DNA of 64,000 nucleotides from Streptomyces alanosinicus (lineage in GTDB: Bacteria > Actinomycetota > Actinomycetes > Streptomycetales > Streptomycetaceae), in assembly GCF_014650595.1 (NCBI RefSeq), contig NZ_BMVG01000002.1, positions 248,001-312,000 on the forward strand, given 5' to 3'. How positions within the stretch are numbered: position 1 is the stretch's first letter; the number at the start of each line of letters is the position of its first letter. Positions 16,730 through 25,345 of this stretch are shown here, one piece after another. The notes under the pieces are model-generated. The model was not told the DNA's origin and ran no database searches. It saw nothing but the letters and a program-made list of their open reading frames with translations. The position numbers and the translations under genes are program-made.

Positions 16730-17878
16730 ATGGACTTCGGGTTCAGTGAAGAGGACGAGGGATTCCGTGCCGAGGCTCAGGCCTGGTTGGCCGAGCACGC
16801 CAACTCATCGACAGACAGGCGTACTTGGGAACGCGCCCTCGGAAAAGCCGGCTGGATAGGGATCGGGTGGGCGGAGTCCGGATACGGGAATCGGACGGCC
16901 ACGCTCACCCAGCAGGTCGTCTGGGCCGAGGAGTACGCCCGGTCGAGCGCGCCCCCGCGGTCCGGGCACATCGGGGAGAATCTGCTCGCTCCCACGCTCA
17001 TCGCGCACGGCACCGAGGAGCAGAAGTCCCGTTTCCTGCCCCCGGTCGCGGCCGGTGCGGAGCTGTGGTGTCAGGGGTACAGCGAGCCCGGTGCCGGGTC
17101 GGACCTGGCCGGGGTGCGGACCGCGGCGGTGCGGGAAGGGGAGGGGTACCGGATCAGCGGCCAGAAGATCTGGACCTCCCTCGCCCATGAGGCCGACTGG
17201 TGCTTCGTGCTGGCCCGCACCGACCCCGACTCCCGCCGTCATCACGGGCTCGGCTTCCTGCTCGTCCCCATGGACCAGCCCGGCCGCATCGAGGTCCGCC
17301 CCATCCGGCAGCTGACCGGCACCAGCGACTTCAACGAGGTCTTCTTCGACGGGGCCTACGCGCGCGCGGAGCACGTCGTCGGGGGAGAGGGGCAGGGGTG
17401 GCGGGTGGCCATGAGCCTGCTCGGGTTCGAGCGGGGGGTGTCGACGCTGGCCCAGCAGATCGGGTTCGCCGAGGAGTTGGCGGCTGTCGTGCGGACCGCC
17501 GTACAGAACGGCGCCGTGCGGGATCCCGTCGTACGGTCGCGGCTCGTACGGCAGTGGGCCGAGCTGGGCACCATGCGCCGGCACGCCCTGCGCACCCTCG
17601 GCGGCCCGGCCGGCCCCGGCGCGCCCAGTGTGGCCAAGCTGCTGTGGGCCGGCTGGCATCAGCGGCTGGGCGAGCTGGCGATGCAGGTGAGGGGCGCGGC
17701 GGCCACGGCCGGACCCGAGGACTGGTCGCCCTCGGCGCCGTACCGACTCGACGCGAGCCAGCAGCTGTTCCTCTTCTCCCGGGCCGACACCGTCTACGGC
17801 GGCTCGGACCAGGTGCAGCGCACGATCATCGCCGAGCGTGTGCTCGGTCTGCCCAGAGAGCCCAAGGGGGCCCTGTGA
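16730..17878 (+). CDS. Acyl-CoA dehydrogenase
   Basis: A 382-residue full-length FAD acyl-CoA dehydrogenase. It shows the WCQGYSEPGAGSDLAGVRTAA loop, the ISGQKIWTSLAHEADW segment and a C-terminal YGGSDQVQRTIIAERVLGLP tail, closely resembling the alpha-type enzyme at 11037. Start ATG 16730 follows GAAGGTGG. It overlaps the following Zn-alcohol dehydrogenase as TGATG, so both are translated together. No small partner acyl-CoA dehydrogenase is adjacent; it may act as a homomer or pair with one encoded elsewhere, such as 38164-39399. Confidence 0.94.
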   Translation: MDFGFSEEDEGFRAEAQAWLAEHANSSTDRRTWERALGKAGWIGIGWAESGYGNRTATLTQQVVWAEEYARSSAPPRSGHIGENLLAPTLIAHGTEEQKSRFLPPVAAGAELWCQGYSEPGAGSDLAGVRTAAVREGEGYRISGQKIWTSLAHEADWCFVLARTDPDSRRHHGLGFLLVPMDQPGRIEVRPIRQLTGTSDFNEVFFDGAYARAEHVVGGEGQGWRVAMSLLGFERGVSTLAQQIGFAEELAAVVRTAVQNGAVRDPVVRSRLVRQWAELGTMRRHALRTLGGPAGPGAPSVAKLLWAGWHQRLGELAMQVRGAAATAGPEDWSPSAPYRLDASQQLFLFSRADTVYGGSDQVQRTIIAERVLGLPREPKGAL

Positions 17879-18930
17879 TGCGTGGTGTGGTGTTCGACGG
17901 CAAGCGGGTACGGGTGGTGGAGGATCTGGCCGTGCGCGAGCCGGGGCCCGGTGAGGTGCTGGTCGCCATCGCGGCGGCGGGGCTGTGCCACAGCGATCTG
18001 TCCGTGGTGGACGGCACCATTCCGTTCCCGGTGCCGGTGGTGCTCGGGCACGAGGGCGCCGGGGTGGTGGAGGCGGTCGGTGCGGGGGTCACCCATGTCG
18101 GGCCCGGTGACCATGTGGCGCTGTCCACGCTCGCCAACTGCGGCACCTGCCCGGAGTGCGACCGGGGCCGGCCGACGATGTGCCGGGAGGCGATCGGGCG
18201 TCCGGGGAAGCCGTTCACCCGGGGCGCCGCGGACCCGGTGTACCAGTTCGCCTCCAACTCCGCCTTCGCGGAACGCACGATCGTGAAGGCCGTACAGGCC
18301 GTGCCGATCCCGAAGGACATCCCCCTTCGGGCCGCCGCGCTGATCGGGTGCGGGGTGCTCACCGGTGTCGGCGCGGTGCTGAACCGGGCGCGGGTGGACC
18401 GCGGGGACAGCGTCGTCGTCATCGGGACCGGCGGCATCGGGCTGAACGTACTGCAGGGCGCGCGGCTCGCGGGGGCGCTCCGGATCATCGCCGTGGACGC
18501 CGATCCGGCCAAGGAGTCGGCGGCCCGGCAGTTCGGTGCCACCGACTTCCTGACCTCGGCGGAGGGCGTCAGGGACCTGCTGCCCACGGGCGCCGACCAC
18601 GCCTTCGAGTGCGTCGGCCGGGTGGAGCTGATCCGGCAGGCGATCGACCTCCTCGACCGGCACGGCCAGGCGGTCCTGCTCGGCGTCCCGCCGGCCGCCG
18701 CGGAGGCGTCCTTCCTGGTCTCCTCCCTCTACCTGGACAAGTCGGTCCTCGGCTGCCGGTACGGCTCCTCGCGGCCCCAGCGGGACATCGCCCTGTACGC
18801 CGAGCTGTACCGCCAAGGGCGGCTGCTGCTCGACGAGTTGGTGACGGAGGTCTATCCCGTGGAGGACTTCGAAAAGGCCCGCGCGGACGCGGAGGCCGGC
18901 CGGGTGGCGCGGGCGGTGCTCACGTTCTGA
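17878..18930 (+). CDS. Zinc-dependent alcohol dehydrogenase (MDR, class-III-like)
   Basis: A 350-residue medium-chain dehydrogenase that oxidises an alcohol, or reduces an aldehyde, with NAD(P). Catalytic zinc ligands are visible as Cys37 (LCHSD) and His58/Glu59 (GHEG). The structural zinc site is Cys88, Cys91, Cys94 and Cys102 (CGTCPEC...MC). The Rossmann motif is GTGGIGLN. ATG 17878 overlaps the upstream stop. The last 11 bp overlap the 3' end of the convergent AraC-type regulator. The aldehyde dehydrogenase at 62405 could take the next oxidation step, but they are far apart. Confidence 0.93.
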   Translation: MRGVVFDGKRVRVVEDLAVREPGPGEVLVAIAAAGLCHSDLSVVDGTIPFPVPVVLGHEGAGVVEAVGAGVTHVGPGDHVALSTLANCGTCPECDRGRPTMCREAIGRPGKPFTRGAADPVYQFASNSAFAERTIVKAVQAVPIPKDIPLRAAALIGCGVLTGVGAVLNRARVDRGDSVVVIGTGGIGLNVLQGARLAGALRIIAVDADPAKESAARQFGATDFLTSAEGVRDLLPTGADHAFECVGRVELIRQAIDLLDRHGQAVLLGVPPAAAEASFLVSSLYLDKSVLGCRYGSSRPQRDIALYAELYRQGRLLLDELVTEVYPVEDFEKARADAEAGRVARAVLTF

Positions 18931-19933
18931 CGCCGGCCCGGAACGTCCGGCGATAGGCGGTCGGCGTCACCCCGAGGGCCTGCTGCAGATGCTGGCGCAT
19001 CGACTGGGCCGTGCCGAAGCCGGCCGCGCGGGCCACCTGGTCGATGGACAGATCCGTGGTCTCCAGCAGATGGCGGGCGCGTTCGACACGCTGCTGGGTG
19101 AGCCACTGGCCGGGGCTGACCCCCGCCTCCTCGCGGAAGCGCCGGGTGAAGGTGCGCACCGACATGGCCTCCTGCTCGGCCATGTCGCGCAGCTGGATCG
19201 GCTCGTGCAGCCGGCTCAGCGCCCAGGCGCGGGCCGCGGTCGTGGTGGCCAGCTGAGGGTCGGGGACCGGGCGGTGGATGTACTGGGCCTGGCCGCCGTC
19301 GCGGTGCGGCGGGACGACCGTACGCCGGGCGACGTCGTTGGCGACCGCCGTACCGAAGTCACGGCGCACCATGTGCAGGCACAGATCGATCCCGGCGGCC
19401 ACGCCCGCCGAGGTGAGCACGTCGCCGTCGTCGATGAACAGCACGTCCGCGTCGACCTCGATCTTCGGGAACAGCCGCTGGAAGCGCTCGGCGTCGGCCC
19501 AGTGCGTGGTCGCCGGGCGGCCGTCGAGGTAGCCGGCGGCGGCGAGGACGTAGACACCGGTGCAGATGGAGGCGAGCCGGGTGCCGGGGCGGATGCGGGC
19601 GAGGGCGGCGGCCAGTTCCCCGGTGAGCCGGCCCTCCTCGAAGAGCGGGCCCAGTTCGTACGACGCCGGGACGATCACCGTGTCGGCCTCGGCCAGGGCT
19701 TCCGGGCCGTTCGGCACGTGCACGGCGAAGTCGGCGTCCGTCCGGACCGGGCCGGGCGGCCGTACCGAGCAGGTCACCACCTCGTACAGAGGCCGGCCCC
19801 GCTCGTCCTTCGGGCGGCCGAAGATGCGGTGCGGGATGCCCAGTTCGAAGGGGAGCAGCCCGTCGAGGGCGAGGACGACGACGCGATGCGGACGGAAATC
19901 CTCGGTGAGAGCACCCGGGGTGAGAGCATCCAT
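18920..19933 (-). CDS. GlxA-like AraC-family regulator with DJ-1/PfpI domain
   Basis: A 337-residue transcription factor. Residues about 17-190 form a DJ-1/PfpI (class I glutamine amidotransferase-like) sensing domain with the nucleophile-elbow-like ASICTGVYVLA segment. About 235-330 form two AraC helix-turn-helix motifs (IQLRDMAEQEAMSVRTFTRRF and LSIDQVARAAGFGTAQSMRQH). Such regulators usually sense metabolites and activate neighbouring genes. It overlaps the alcohol dehydrogenase 3' end by 11 bp and is divergent from an MFS transporter 71 bp away, which is its most likely target. Confidence 0.94.
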   Translation of the reverse strand: MDALTPGALTEDFRPHRVVVLALDGLLPFELGIPHRIFGRPKDERGRPLYEVVTCSVRPPGPVRTDADFAVHVPNGPEALAEADTVIVPASYELGPLFEEGRLTGELAAALARIRPGTRLASICTGVYVLAAAGYLDGRPATTHWADAERFQRLFPKIEVDADVLFIDDGDVLTSAGVAAGIDLCLHMVRRDFGTAVANDVARRTVVPPHRDGGQAQYIHRPVPDPQLATTTAARAWALSRLHEPIQLRDMAEQEAMSVRTFTRRFREEAGVSPGQWLTQQRVERARHLLETTDLSIDQVARAAGFGTAQSMRQHLQQALGVTPTAYRRTFRAGVRT

Positions 19934-20004
19934 GGCCCGATCCTAGCGAATGCTGGCCTTCGGGCCACTCGAACGGAAGGGCGAGGTATCGGACGCTCTA
20001 TGAC

Positions 20005-21312
20005 GTGACTCAGACAAGCCCAGCCGCAGCCCCCGTCCAGGCCGCCCCGCCCACCCGGCGCCACCGTGTGCACCGCGCCTGGTTCGTCGCCGCCGCCACG
20101 TTCGTCACGATCATCGGCGCGGCCGCCTTCCGCTCCCTGCCCGGCCTGCTCATCGACCCGCTGCACCAGGAGTTCGGCTGGTCACGCGGCACGATCGGCG
20201 CGGCCGTCTCCGTCAACCTCGCGCTCTACGGACTCACCGCCCCCTTCGCCGCCGCGCTGATGGACCGCTTCGGCATCCGCCGGGTGGTCGCGGTCGCGCT
20301 GATCGTGATCGCGGTCGGCTCCGGGCTGACCGTGTGGATGACGGCGCCCTGGCAGCTGTGGCTGTGCTGGGGCCTGCTGGTCGGCCTGGGCTCCGGCTCG
20401 ATGGCCCTCGCGTTCGCGGCGACGGTCACCAACCGCTGGTTCACCGAGCGGCGCGGGCTGGTCAGCGGCATCCTCACCGCCGCCTCCGCCTCCGGCCAGC
20501 TGATCTTCCTGCCGCTGCTGTCCTGGCTGTCCGAGCACCACGGCTGGCGCCCGGCGGCCGTGACCGTGTCCCTGGCCGCCCTCGCCGTCGTCCCCTTCGT
20601 ATGGCTCCTGCTGCGCGACCACCCGGCCGACATCGGCCAGAAGCCGTACGGCGCGGCCGAGTTCATACCCAAGCCGCCCCCGGTGACCGGCGCCGCCCGC
20701 CGCACTCTGAACGTCCTCTCCACCGCCGTCCGCACCGGCACGTTCTGGCTGCTCGCCGGCACCTTCGCGATCTGTGGTGCCTCCACCAACGGACTGGTCC
20801 AGACCCACTTCGTGCCCGCCGAGCACGACCACGGCATGCCGGTCACGACGGCGGCCTCGCTGCTCGCGGTCATCGGCGTGTTCGACGTCGTCGGCACGAT
20901 CGCCTCCGGCTGGTTCACCGACCGCTTCGAACCGCGCCGCCTCCTCGCGGTCTACTACGCCCTGCGCGGCCTCTCCCTGCTCTTCCTCCCGATGCTCCTG
21001 GGCCCCGCGGTCCACCCTCCGATGCTGTTCTTCATCGTCTTCTACGGCCTCGACTGGGTCGCCACGGTCCCGCCCACCCTGGCCCTGTGCCGGGAGCAGT
21101 TCGGCGAGGACAGCGCCATCGTCTTCGGCTGGGTGCTCGCCTCCCACCAGATCGGCGCGGCCCTCGTCGCCTACCTCGGCGGCCTCGCCCGCGACGTCTT
21201 CGGCTCCTACGACCTCGTCTGGTACGCCGCCGGCACACTGTGCGCGGCGGCGGCGCTGATGTCGTTGGTGATCAGGCGGCGGCCGGCGACCCTGATACCG
21301 GCCGTATCGTGA
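20005..21312 (+). CDS. Major facilitator superfamily transporter
   Basis: A 435-residue, twelve-helix MFS permease of the monocarboxylate/oxalate-transporter-like branch. The protein has a basic N-terminus, the loop-2 motif ALMDRFGIRR, a matching second-half motif SGWFTDRFEPRR, and a central loop at about 205-235. It probably moves an organic acid or drug across the membrane; the substrate cannot be read. GTG 20005 is the only reasonable start. It is divergent from the GlxA-like regulator, a common regulator/exporter pairing. Confidence 0.92.
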   Translation: MTQTSPAAAPVQAAPPTRRHRVHRAWFVAAATFVTIIGAAAFRSLPGLLIDPLHQEFGWSRGTIGAAVSVNLALYGLTAPFAAALMDRFGIRRVVAVALIVIAVGSGLTVWMTAPWQLWLCWGLLVGLGSGSMALAFAATVTNRWFTERRGLVSGILTAASASGQLIFLPLLSWLSEHHGWRPAAVTVSLAALAVVPFVWLLLRDHPADIGQKPYGAAEFIPKPPPVTGAARRTLNVLSTAVRTGTFWLLAGTFAICGASTNGLVQTHFVPAEHDHGMPVTTAASLLAVIGVFDVVGTIASGWFTDRFEPRRLLAVYYALRGLSLLFLPMLLGPAVHPPMLFFIVFYGLDWVATVPPTLALCREQFGEDSAIVFGWVLASHQIGAALVAYLGGLARDVFGSYDLVWYAAGTLCAAAALMSLVIRRRPATLIPAVS

Positions 21313-21425
21313 ACCTACGCTCGACGAAAGGGAAGTTGAAACACCCGCTGCACGCCCTTCCTGACGGGCCTGCCCGCGAATCGTCTTGAGTGGGCGGCGG
21401 GGGCCCGTCGTATCGCCTTCTGGCG

Positions 21426-22241
21426 TCAGACCGGCCGTCGGCCGACCGCCAGCAGATGCGAACTCGCCGCCAGCAGCTCGGGGTACGGCTCGGCCATACG
21501 TGCGGCAGTCAGTGCCGACTCGAACAAGGGCGTGTCCCGGAAGTCGCCCCCGGTGTTCCGTTCGGCCGCCGCGAGCATGGACCAGGTCGGGCCTTCGACT
21601 CCGAAGACACGGGCATCGTCGAATCCGGCCGTAGCCACCTCGTCACGCAGTTGCTCACCGCTGTGGAAGTAGGCGGCTGTGAACGCCTTCTTACCGTCGT
21701 GGATCTGGGAGGCGAGGATCTGACTGATGCTCTTTCGCATCTGCTCCTTGTGGAGGTGCGCGAACGCGGCGTGCTCGAAGAGGCTGGAGTACCGGTTGAT
21801 ACCGGCTGCTGCCAGCAGACCGCCCGGCTTGAGGACGCGGTAGGCCTCGGCGAGCGCCTGATCGCGGTCGTCGCGGTCGAGCAAGTGGTACAGCGGGCCG
21901 AGCAGCAGGACGACGTCGGCCGAGCCGTCCTCGGCGGTGAGCCCCCGGGCATCGCCGATCTCGACGGTGGCACCGGTGGCCCTGGCCTGTTCGACGTGCC
22001 GGGGGATCGGGTCGACGAGATGCACGCTGTAGCCGTCCTCGATCAGCCATCGCGCATGGGCACCGGGACCGCCGCCGACGTCGAGAACGCGGGCCGGCGG
22101 CGTCGGCAGGTACCTGCGCAGCAGTTCCTGGGTGCGCACCATCTCCAGGCGTCCGTCGGCCGTGGTGGTCAGCCGGTCCGCCTCGTCGATGGTCTCGGTG
22201 TAGAACCTCACGATCTCCGGCGCTGGCTCGGGAAGTGTCAT
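21426..22241 (-). CDS. SAM-dependent class I methyltransferase
   Basis: A 271-residue methyltransferase with motif I VLDVGGGPGAHARWL (about 52-66), an acidic post-I strand (VHLVDPI), a motif II-like VVLLLGPLYHL and the LKPGGLL motif III. It transfers a methyl group from S-adenosylmethionine to an unknown acceptor. The frame is open far upstream, but the ATG at 22241 gives the natural N-terminus (MTLPEPAPEIVRFY). It faces the truncated GntR gene across 48 bp containing a TGGACCAGTCCA palindrome, so it may have been a target of that regulator. Confidence 0.9.
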   Translation of the reverse strand: MTLPEPAPEIVRFYTETIDEADRLTTTADGRLEMVRTQELLRRYLPTPPARVLDVGGGPGAHARWLIEDGYSVHLVDPIPRHVEQARATGATVEIGDARGLTAEDGSADVVLLLGPLYHLLDRDDRDQALAEAYRVLKPGGLLAAAGINRYSSLFEHAAFAHLHKEQMRKSISQILASQIHDGKKAFTAAYFHSGEQLRDEVATAGFDDARVFGVEGPTWSMLAAAERNTGGDFRDTPLFESALTAARMAEPYPELLAASSHLLAVGRRPV

Positions 22242-22265
22242 GCGGGCATTCTGGTTCGCGAGCAG

Positions 22266-22277
22266 TGGACCAGTCCA
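22266..22277. promoter_or_regulatory. TGGACCAGTCCA palindrome, possible GntR operator
   Basis: A perfect 12-bp inverted repeat lies between the methyltransferase start and the GntR-like remnant. The same half-site (TGGAC...GTCCA) recurs in the hairpin at 22908-22933. This is consistent with, but does not prove, autoregulation by a GntR/UTRA protein. Confidence 0.4.
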
Positions 22278-22289
22278 GTGATCGGAAAC

Positions 22290-22889
22290 ATGCCTTATGC
22301 CCTGGTCAAGGCGTATGACGTGCTGAGGGCCGACGGTGTGGTCGCGGCCCGGCAGGGCACCGGATTCACGGTTGTGGAGACGCCGATCGCGCGGCCCGCG
22401 GGCGGTCGCCGGGCCGGTTCCAGCCGTGTCATGGGTGGTGCACCGTACCGGCGACTGGGCATGCCGGACCGGCTCATGCCGCCCGCATACGTGGCGGAAG
22501 CCCTCGGTCTTGAGCCCGGCGAGACCGCGTTGCGTCGGATGCGTCTGGTGCTGCTCGACGACGGTTCGCCGGGGACGGTCGTCTCCGCATGGTTCCCGCT
22601 CGGCATCGCCGATGTGGCCCCTCGGCTGGCGTTGCCGGGCCCGATCGCCGAGGGCACCACGCACTACGTGCGCCGTGAAACCGGCCGCTCGCCCTGCGAA
22701 GGTGTCGACATCACCACGGTCCGCCTGGCCAGTGACGAGGAGGCCCGGATCCTTGAGGTGGAGCAGCCGGCCGCCGTGGCCGTCGTCGTCCACACGGCCT
22801 ATGACCAGGACCGTCTTCCGTTGGTGTGCGAAGAGGGCGTCACGCCGTCGCACGTCTTCGAGGAGATCGAGACATACCCGATGGGGTAG
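22290..22889 (+). pseudogene. 5'-truncated GntR-family regulator (UTRA domain intact)
   Basis: The frame encodes the end of a GntR winged helix (ALVKAYDVLRADGVVAARQGTGFTVVE) followed by a complete-looking UTRA ligand domain (about residues 50-195). The first 40 or so residues of the winged helix, including the first two helices, are missing. The in-frame upstream sequence does not resemble them. The ATG at 22290 has no good ribosome site. I therefore read it as a decayed or truncated regulator. If translated, it would give a 199-residue ligand-binding protein with impaired DNA binding. Confidence 0.7.
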
Positions 22890-22907
22890 TAGCTCACTTG
22901 AGCAGCT

Positions 22908-22933
22908 GACTGGACCGGTCCACCGGTCCAGTC
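22908..22933 (+). terminator. Intrinsic terminator after GntR remnant
   Basis: A perfect 11-bp stem (GACTGGACCGG / CCGGTCCAGTC) with a TCCA loop is followed by a T-rich run (TCTTTCTTG). It fits a rho-independent terminator; the embedded TGGACCGGTCCA also looks like an operator half-site array. Confidence 0.7.
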
Positions 22934-23057
22934 TCTTTCTTGCGCCGCGTCAGCACGCCGCGAAAGCGGCTCTGCTGTGCCCGGCTGCGGACATCACGAA
23001 GCCCGGCGACCGCTGACACGGCCCCGGGCACGGCCAACGCTGCTGAGGAGCGTCGAC

Positions 23058-23453
23058 ATGGCGAACGTTACCGCCTCATCCGATTCCGGCCCCCGGGCCG
23101 CCACCCTCCCCCTGGACATCGCGACGATCCGCGAGACGGCGGCCATCTTGCTCGGCCCCGACGACGCACCCGACGTCCTGACTCCAGCCTCATGCGAGCT
23201 GAACACGCTCACCGCGATGCTGCGCGGTCACCTGGATCTGCTGATCCCCGAGGTGAAGGCGAAGGCCGAACGGCTACCGAAAGACAGCGCCCCTCGCTAT
23301 TGCGCACTCGCCTGTGTCGGTGAAGCGACCAGGAAACTGAGACTCGGAGACGGCTGCACGCCGCCCGTCCGCGTGGCCGTGGCGCGGAAGCTCGCCCGCT
23401 GTGTCAAAGCCCTGTGCGACCACTACGAGAACCTGCGCGCGGAGCAGCCATGA
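23058..23453 (+). CDS. DUF6415-like small protein
   Basis: A 131-residue helical protein. The sequence (LPLDIATIRETAAILL... LTAMLRGHLDLLIPEVKAKAERL ... YCALACVGEATRKLRLG) resembles the DUF6415 family, which is frequent in Streptomyces and often annotated as linked to natural-product loci; its molecular role is unknown to me. Start ATG 23058 (MANVTASS) has a GAGGAG ribosome site; the frame extends 27 codons upstream but that part is unsupported. A 28-codon hydrophobic frame follows closely. Confidence 0.75.
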   Translation: MANVTASSDSGPRAATLPLDIATIRETAAILLGPDDAPDVLTPASCELNTLTAMLRGHLDLLIPEVKAKAERLPKDSAPRYCALACVGEATRKLRLGDGCTPPVRVAVARKLARCVKALCDHYENLRAEQP

Positions 23454-23463
23454 GCGCCCGGCC

Positions 23464-23550
23464 ATGAAGGCGATCACCGGCCTGCTCATGCACATGGCGA
23501 TCGTCTCCGCCCCGGTCCTCGTCCTGGTGCTGGCGCGGACATCCGGCTGA
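23464..23550 (+). CDS. Possible 28-aa membrane microprotein
   Basis: A short frame (MKAITGLLMHMAIVSAPVLV followed by LVLARTSG) starts 10 bp after the DUF6415-like gene and would encode one hydrophobic helix. It could be translated by coupling to the upstream gene. There is no independent ribosome site, so confidence is low. Confidence 0.3.
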   Translation: MKAITGLLMHMAIVSAPVLVLVLARTSG

Positions 23551-23681
23551 CGCACCCCCATGGCGACCGCAGGGTCAGGGTCGCGTCCCCTTGATACCCC
23601 GCCCGCCGGGAAACTCCGGCGGGCACGTCACACCAGCCACCCACGAGGTCGGGCCCGGCGGAGGACCTCTCGCGTGACCCG

Positions 23682-24926
23682 CTAGGCGGTTGTGACGCCC
23701 AACTGGCCGCCGTCGCGTACGCCCTGGTTGTACAGCGGCCGTTCCGGGTCGAGTCGATGGGCCTCGCCGCTCTCGTCGCGGTAGTCGACGACGGTGTGCA
23801 GCAGATGCCCGTTGGCGTCCTGGGCCGCCTCCGTCCGGTACTGCGCCCAGACGGCGGGGACCAGTTCGCTCGGCAGGGTCGTGTTGGGCACGTAGGGGAT
23901 CTCGAACTGCTGGCCGTCGGGGCCCATGACCTCCAGGCGGGTGTACAGGGCGGGGCGGAAGTCGTACTCGCCGTAGAGGACTTCGACGCCGGGTGCGATG
24001 TGCGCGGCGCGCTCGCGCAGCCGGTCCAGCCGATGCGCGGGCATCTCGGTGACCCGGTAGGCGGCCTGCCGGTGATCGGCGTACAGCTGGACGGCGTCGG
24101 CGTCGACCAGTTCGCGCACCAGCCGGAGCAGCTCCGGGTACTCCTCGCTGCCCACGAACTCCACCGTCCGGTACAGCGTGTCGGCGTTCCCGGCGGCGCC
24201 GCCCGGCTGCTGCCGCTCCTCGCCGAGGAACTCGCGGATCTTGTGCAGCTCCTGGTTGCCGGGCCAGCGCCGCAGCATCGTCTCCAGCAACTGCCGTACG
24301 CCGCCGCGCTGTACGGCGCCCAGTTCGAGGGCGCGCACCACCTGCCGCCAGTAGGTGACGATGTCCTGTGTCGCGTCCCAGCGGGGCCGGGTCTGCGGCG
24401 GGAAGTCCATGTCCTCCAGCAGTTCCTCGGCCTGGTTCTGGGTGCGGTACAGCTCGGCGAGCGTGTCGACCAGGACGCGTTTGATCTCGGGTGGCAATGA
24501 GTGGCCGGTTACTTGCCCGGGTTCCGGGCGGCGAGAGATCTTGGCCCACCGGGCTCGTGGTGCGGGGGCGCGGCTGACGTGGACCTCATGGAGGGGAGGT
24601 GGCTCCTCATCTCCTGCAGCCCTAGCCTCGGCCTCCTCGGCGACCGTGTCCCAGAGACGGTGGAACCGCTTCATCTCGTCTTCCGGCTCGATGTCCGGAG
24701 CCCGGCCGGCGAGTTCCACCACCAACAGCTGCAGAAGGCCCCAGGCGGGCAGGCGGGGTTTGGTGAACGCGTCGTGGATCCTGCTCGAACTGGCGACGCC
24801 GACACCGAGACCGCGAGACAGGTCGCGCACCGACGGCCACCCTGCCTTCCGGTGGAGCGTGTGAAGCTCATCGCTCAGCCGCTTGCGTGGCCCGGGAGCC
24901 AGCGCGGGGGGTGTGAGTCTTGCCAT
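23682..24926 (-). CDS. HTH - effector-associated domain (EAD) protein with C-terminal beta-grasp-like region
   Basis: A 414-residue protein assembled from regulatory modules. Residues about 12-75 (RKRLSDELHTLHRKAGWPSV ... SRIHDAFTKPRLPAWGLLQL) form an XRE-like helical domain. About 145-230 (LPPEIKRVLVDTLAELYRTQ ... RRWPGNQELHKI) match the helical effector-associated domain that links sensors to effectors in actinobacterial conflict systems. About 245-320 is an unassigned alpha/beta segment. The C-terminal 80 residues (RLEVMGPDGQQFEIP ... LYNQGVRDGGQLGV) read like a ubiquitin-like beta-grasp fold. ATG 24926 was chosen because the HTH begins directly after it. A 42-residue membrane peptide is encoded divergently 175 bp away. 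Function is unknown; a signalling adaptor in an NTP-dependent conflict system is my inference. Confidence 0.85.
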   Translation of the reverse strand: MARLTPPALAPGPRKRLSDELHTLHRKAGWPSVRDLSRGLGVGVASSSRIHDAFTKPRLPAWGLLQLLVVELAGRAPDIEPEDEMKRFHRLWDTVAEEAEARAAGDEEPPPLHEVHVSRAPAPRARWAKISRRPEPGQVTGHSLPPEIKRVLVDTLAELYRTQNQAEELLEDMDFPPQTRPRWDATQDIVTYWRQVVRALELGAVQRGGVRQLLETMLRRWPGNQELHKIREFLGEERQQPGGAAGNADTLYRTVEFVGSEEYPELLRLVRELVDADAVQLYADHRQAAYRVTEMPAHRLDRLRERAAHIAPGVEVLYGEYDFRPALYTRLEVMGPDGQQFEIPYVPNTTLPSELVPAVWAQYRTEAAQDANGHLLHTVVDYRDESGEAHRLDPERPLYNQGVRDGGQLGVTTA

Positions 24927-25101
24927 CAGCAGTCCCAGCCGAGTGTCCAGAAGCGTCAGATTGTGTCCGATGGACAAGGTACAGCGTCCGAACTCGTATG
25001 AATGCGCGTTGAGTTGTCCACAGTCGTCAGGTCGCGTCAACGGGCCCTTTTGCAAGCACAGCCTGGGTGAGAGATGCCGGAACTCACCAAGGAGGAAGGG
25101 A

Positions 25102-25230
25102 ATGCTGGACAACGCGCTGGCACTCGTAGCTGAGGGTCTGCTCACCCAACTGCCCGCCAGCCTGCTGACTGCGGCTGTCACCGCGCTCGCAGTCTGGGGG
25201 GTTCGCAAGTGCCGTAAGCGGCAAAAGTGA
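25102..25230 (+). CDS. 42-aa single-pass membrane peptide
   Basis: A 42-codon gene with an excellent ribosome site (AAGGAGGAAGGGA) before ATG 25102. The peptide has an N-terminal amphipathic stretch (MLDNALALVAEGLLTQL), a transmembrane helix at about residues 18-34 and a strongly basic tail (RKCRKRQK). It is divergent from the HTH-EAD gene and followed by a hairpin terminator, so it is an independent transcription unit. Small basic-tailed membrane peptides can be toxins, pore formers or membrane tethers; which applies here is unknown. Confidence 0.7.
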   Translation: MLDNALALVAEGLLTQLPASLLTAAVTALAVWGVRKCRKRQK

Positions 25231-25244
25231 GCAGGGTGTGCGAA

Positions 25245-25271
25245 GGCCCCCGGTCAAGCTGGCCGGGGGCC
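25245..25271 (+). terminator. Hairpin terminator after membrane peptide gene
   Basis: Arms GGCCCCCGG and CCGGGGGCC enclose a 9-base loop, 14 bp after the stop of the 42-residue peptide gene. There is no clear U-tract, as is common in Streptomyces. Nothing else is recognised before the flavin reductase stop at 25346. Confidence 0.65.
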
Positions 25272-25345
25272 TGGGTCCGCGCACCCGCGCCGACCTGCTC
25301 GGGGCGATCGAGAAGGCGGGCCTGAAGGTGCCGTCCGCCTGCTCC

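Noticed and set aside
23682..25271. Possibility that the HTH-EAD locus is a plasmid or prophage replication/partition module
   Set aside because: No integrase, replication, ParA or phage structural gene nearby, and no attachment-site repeats seen.
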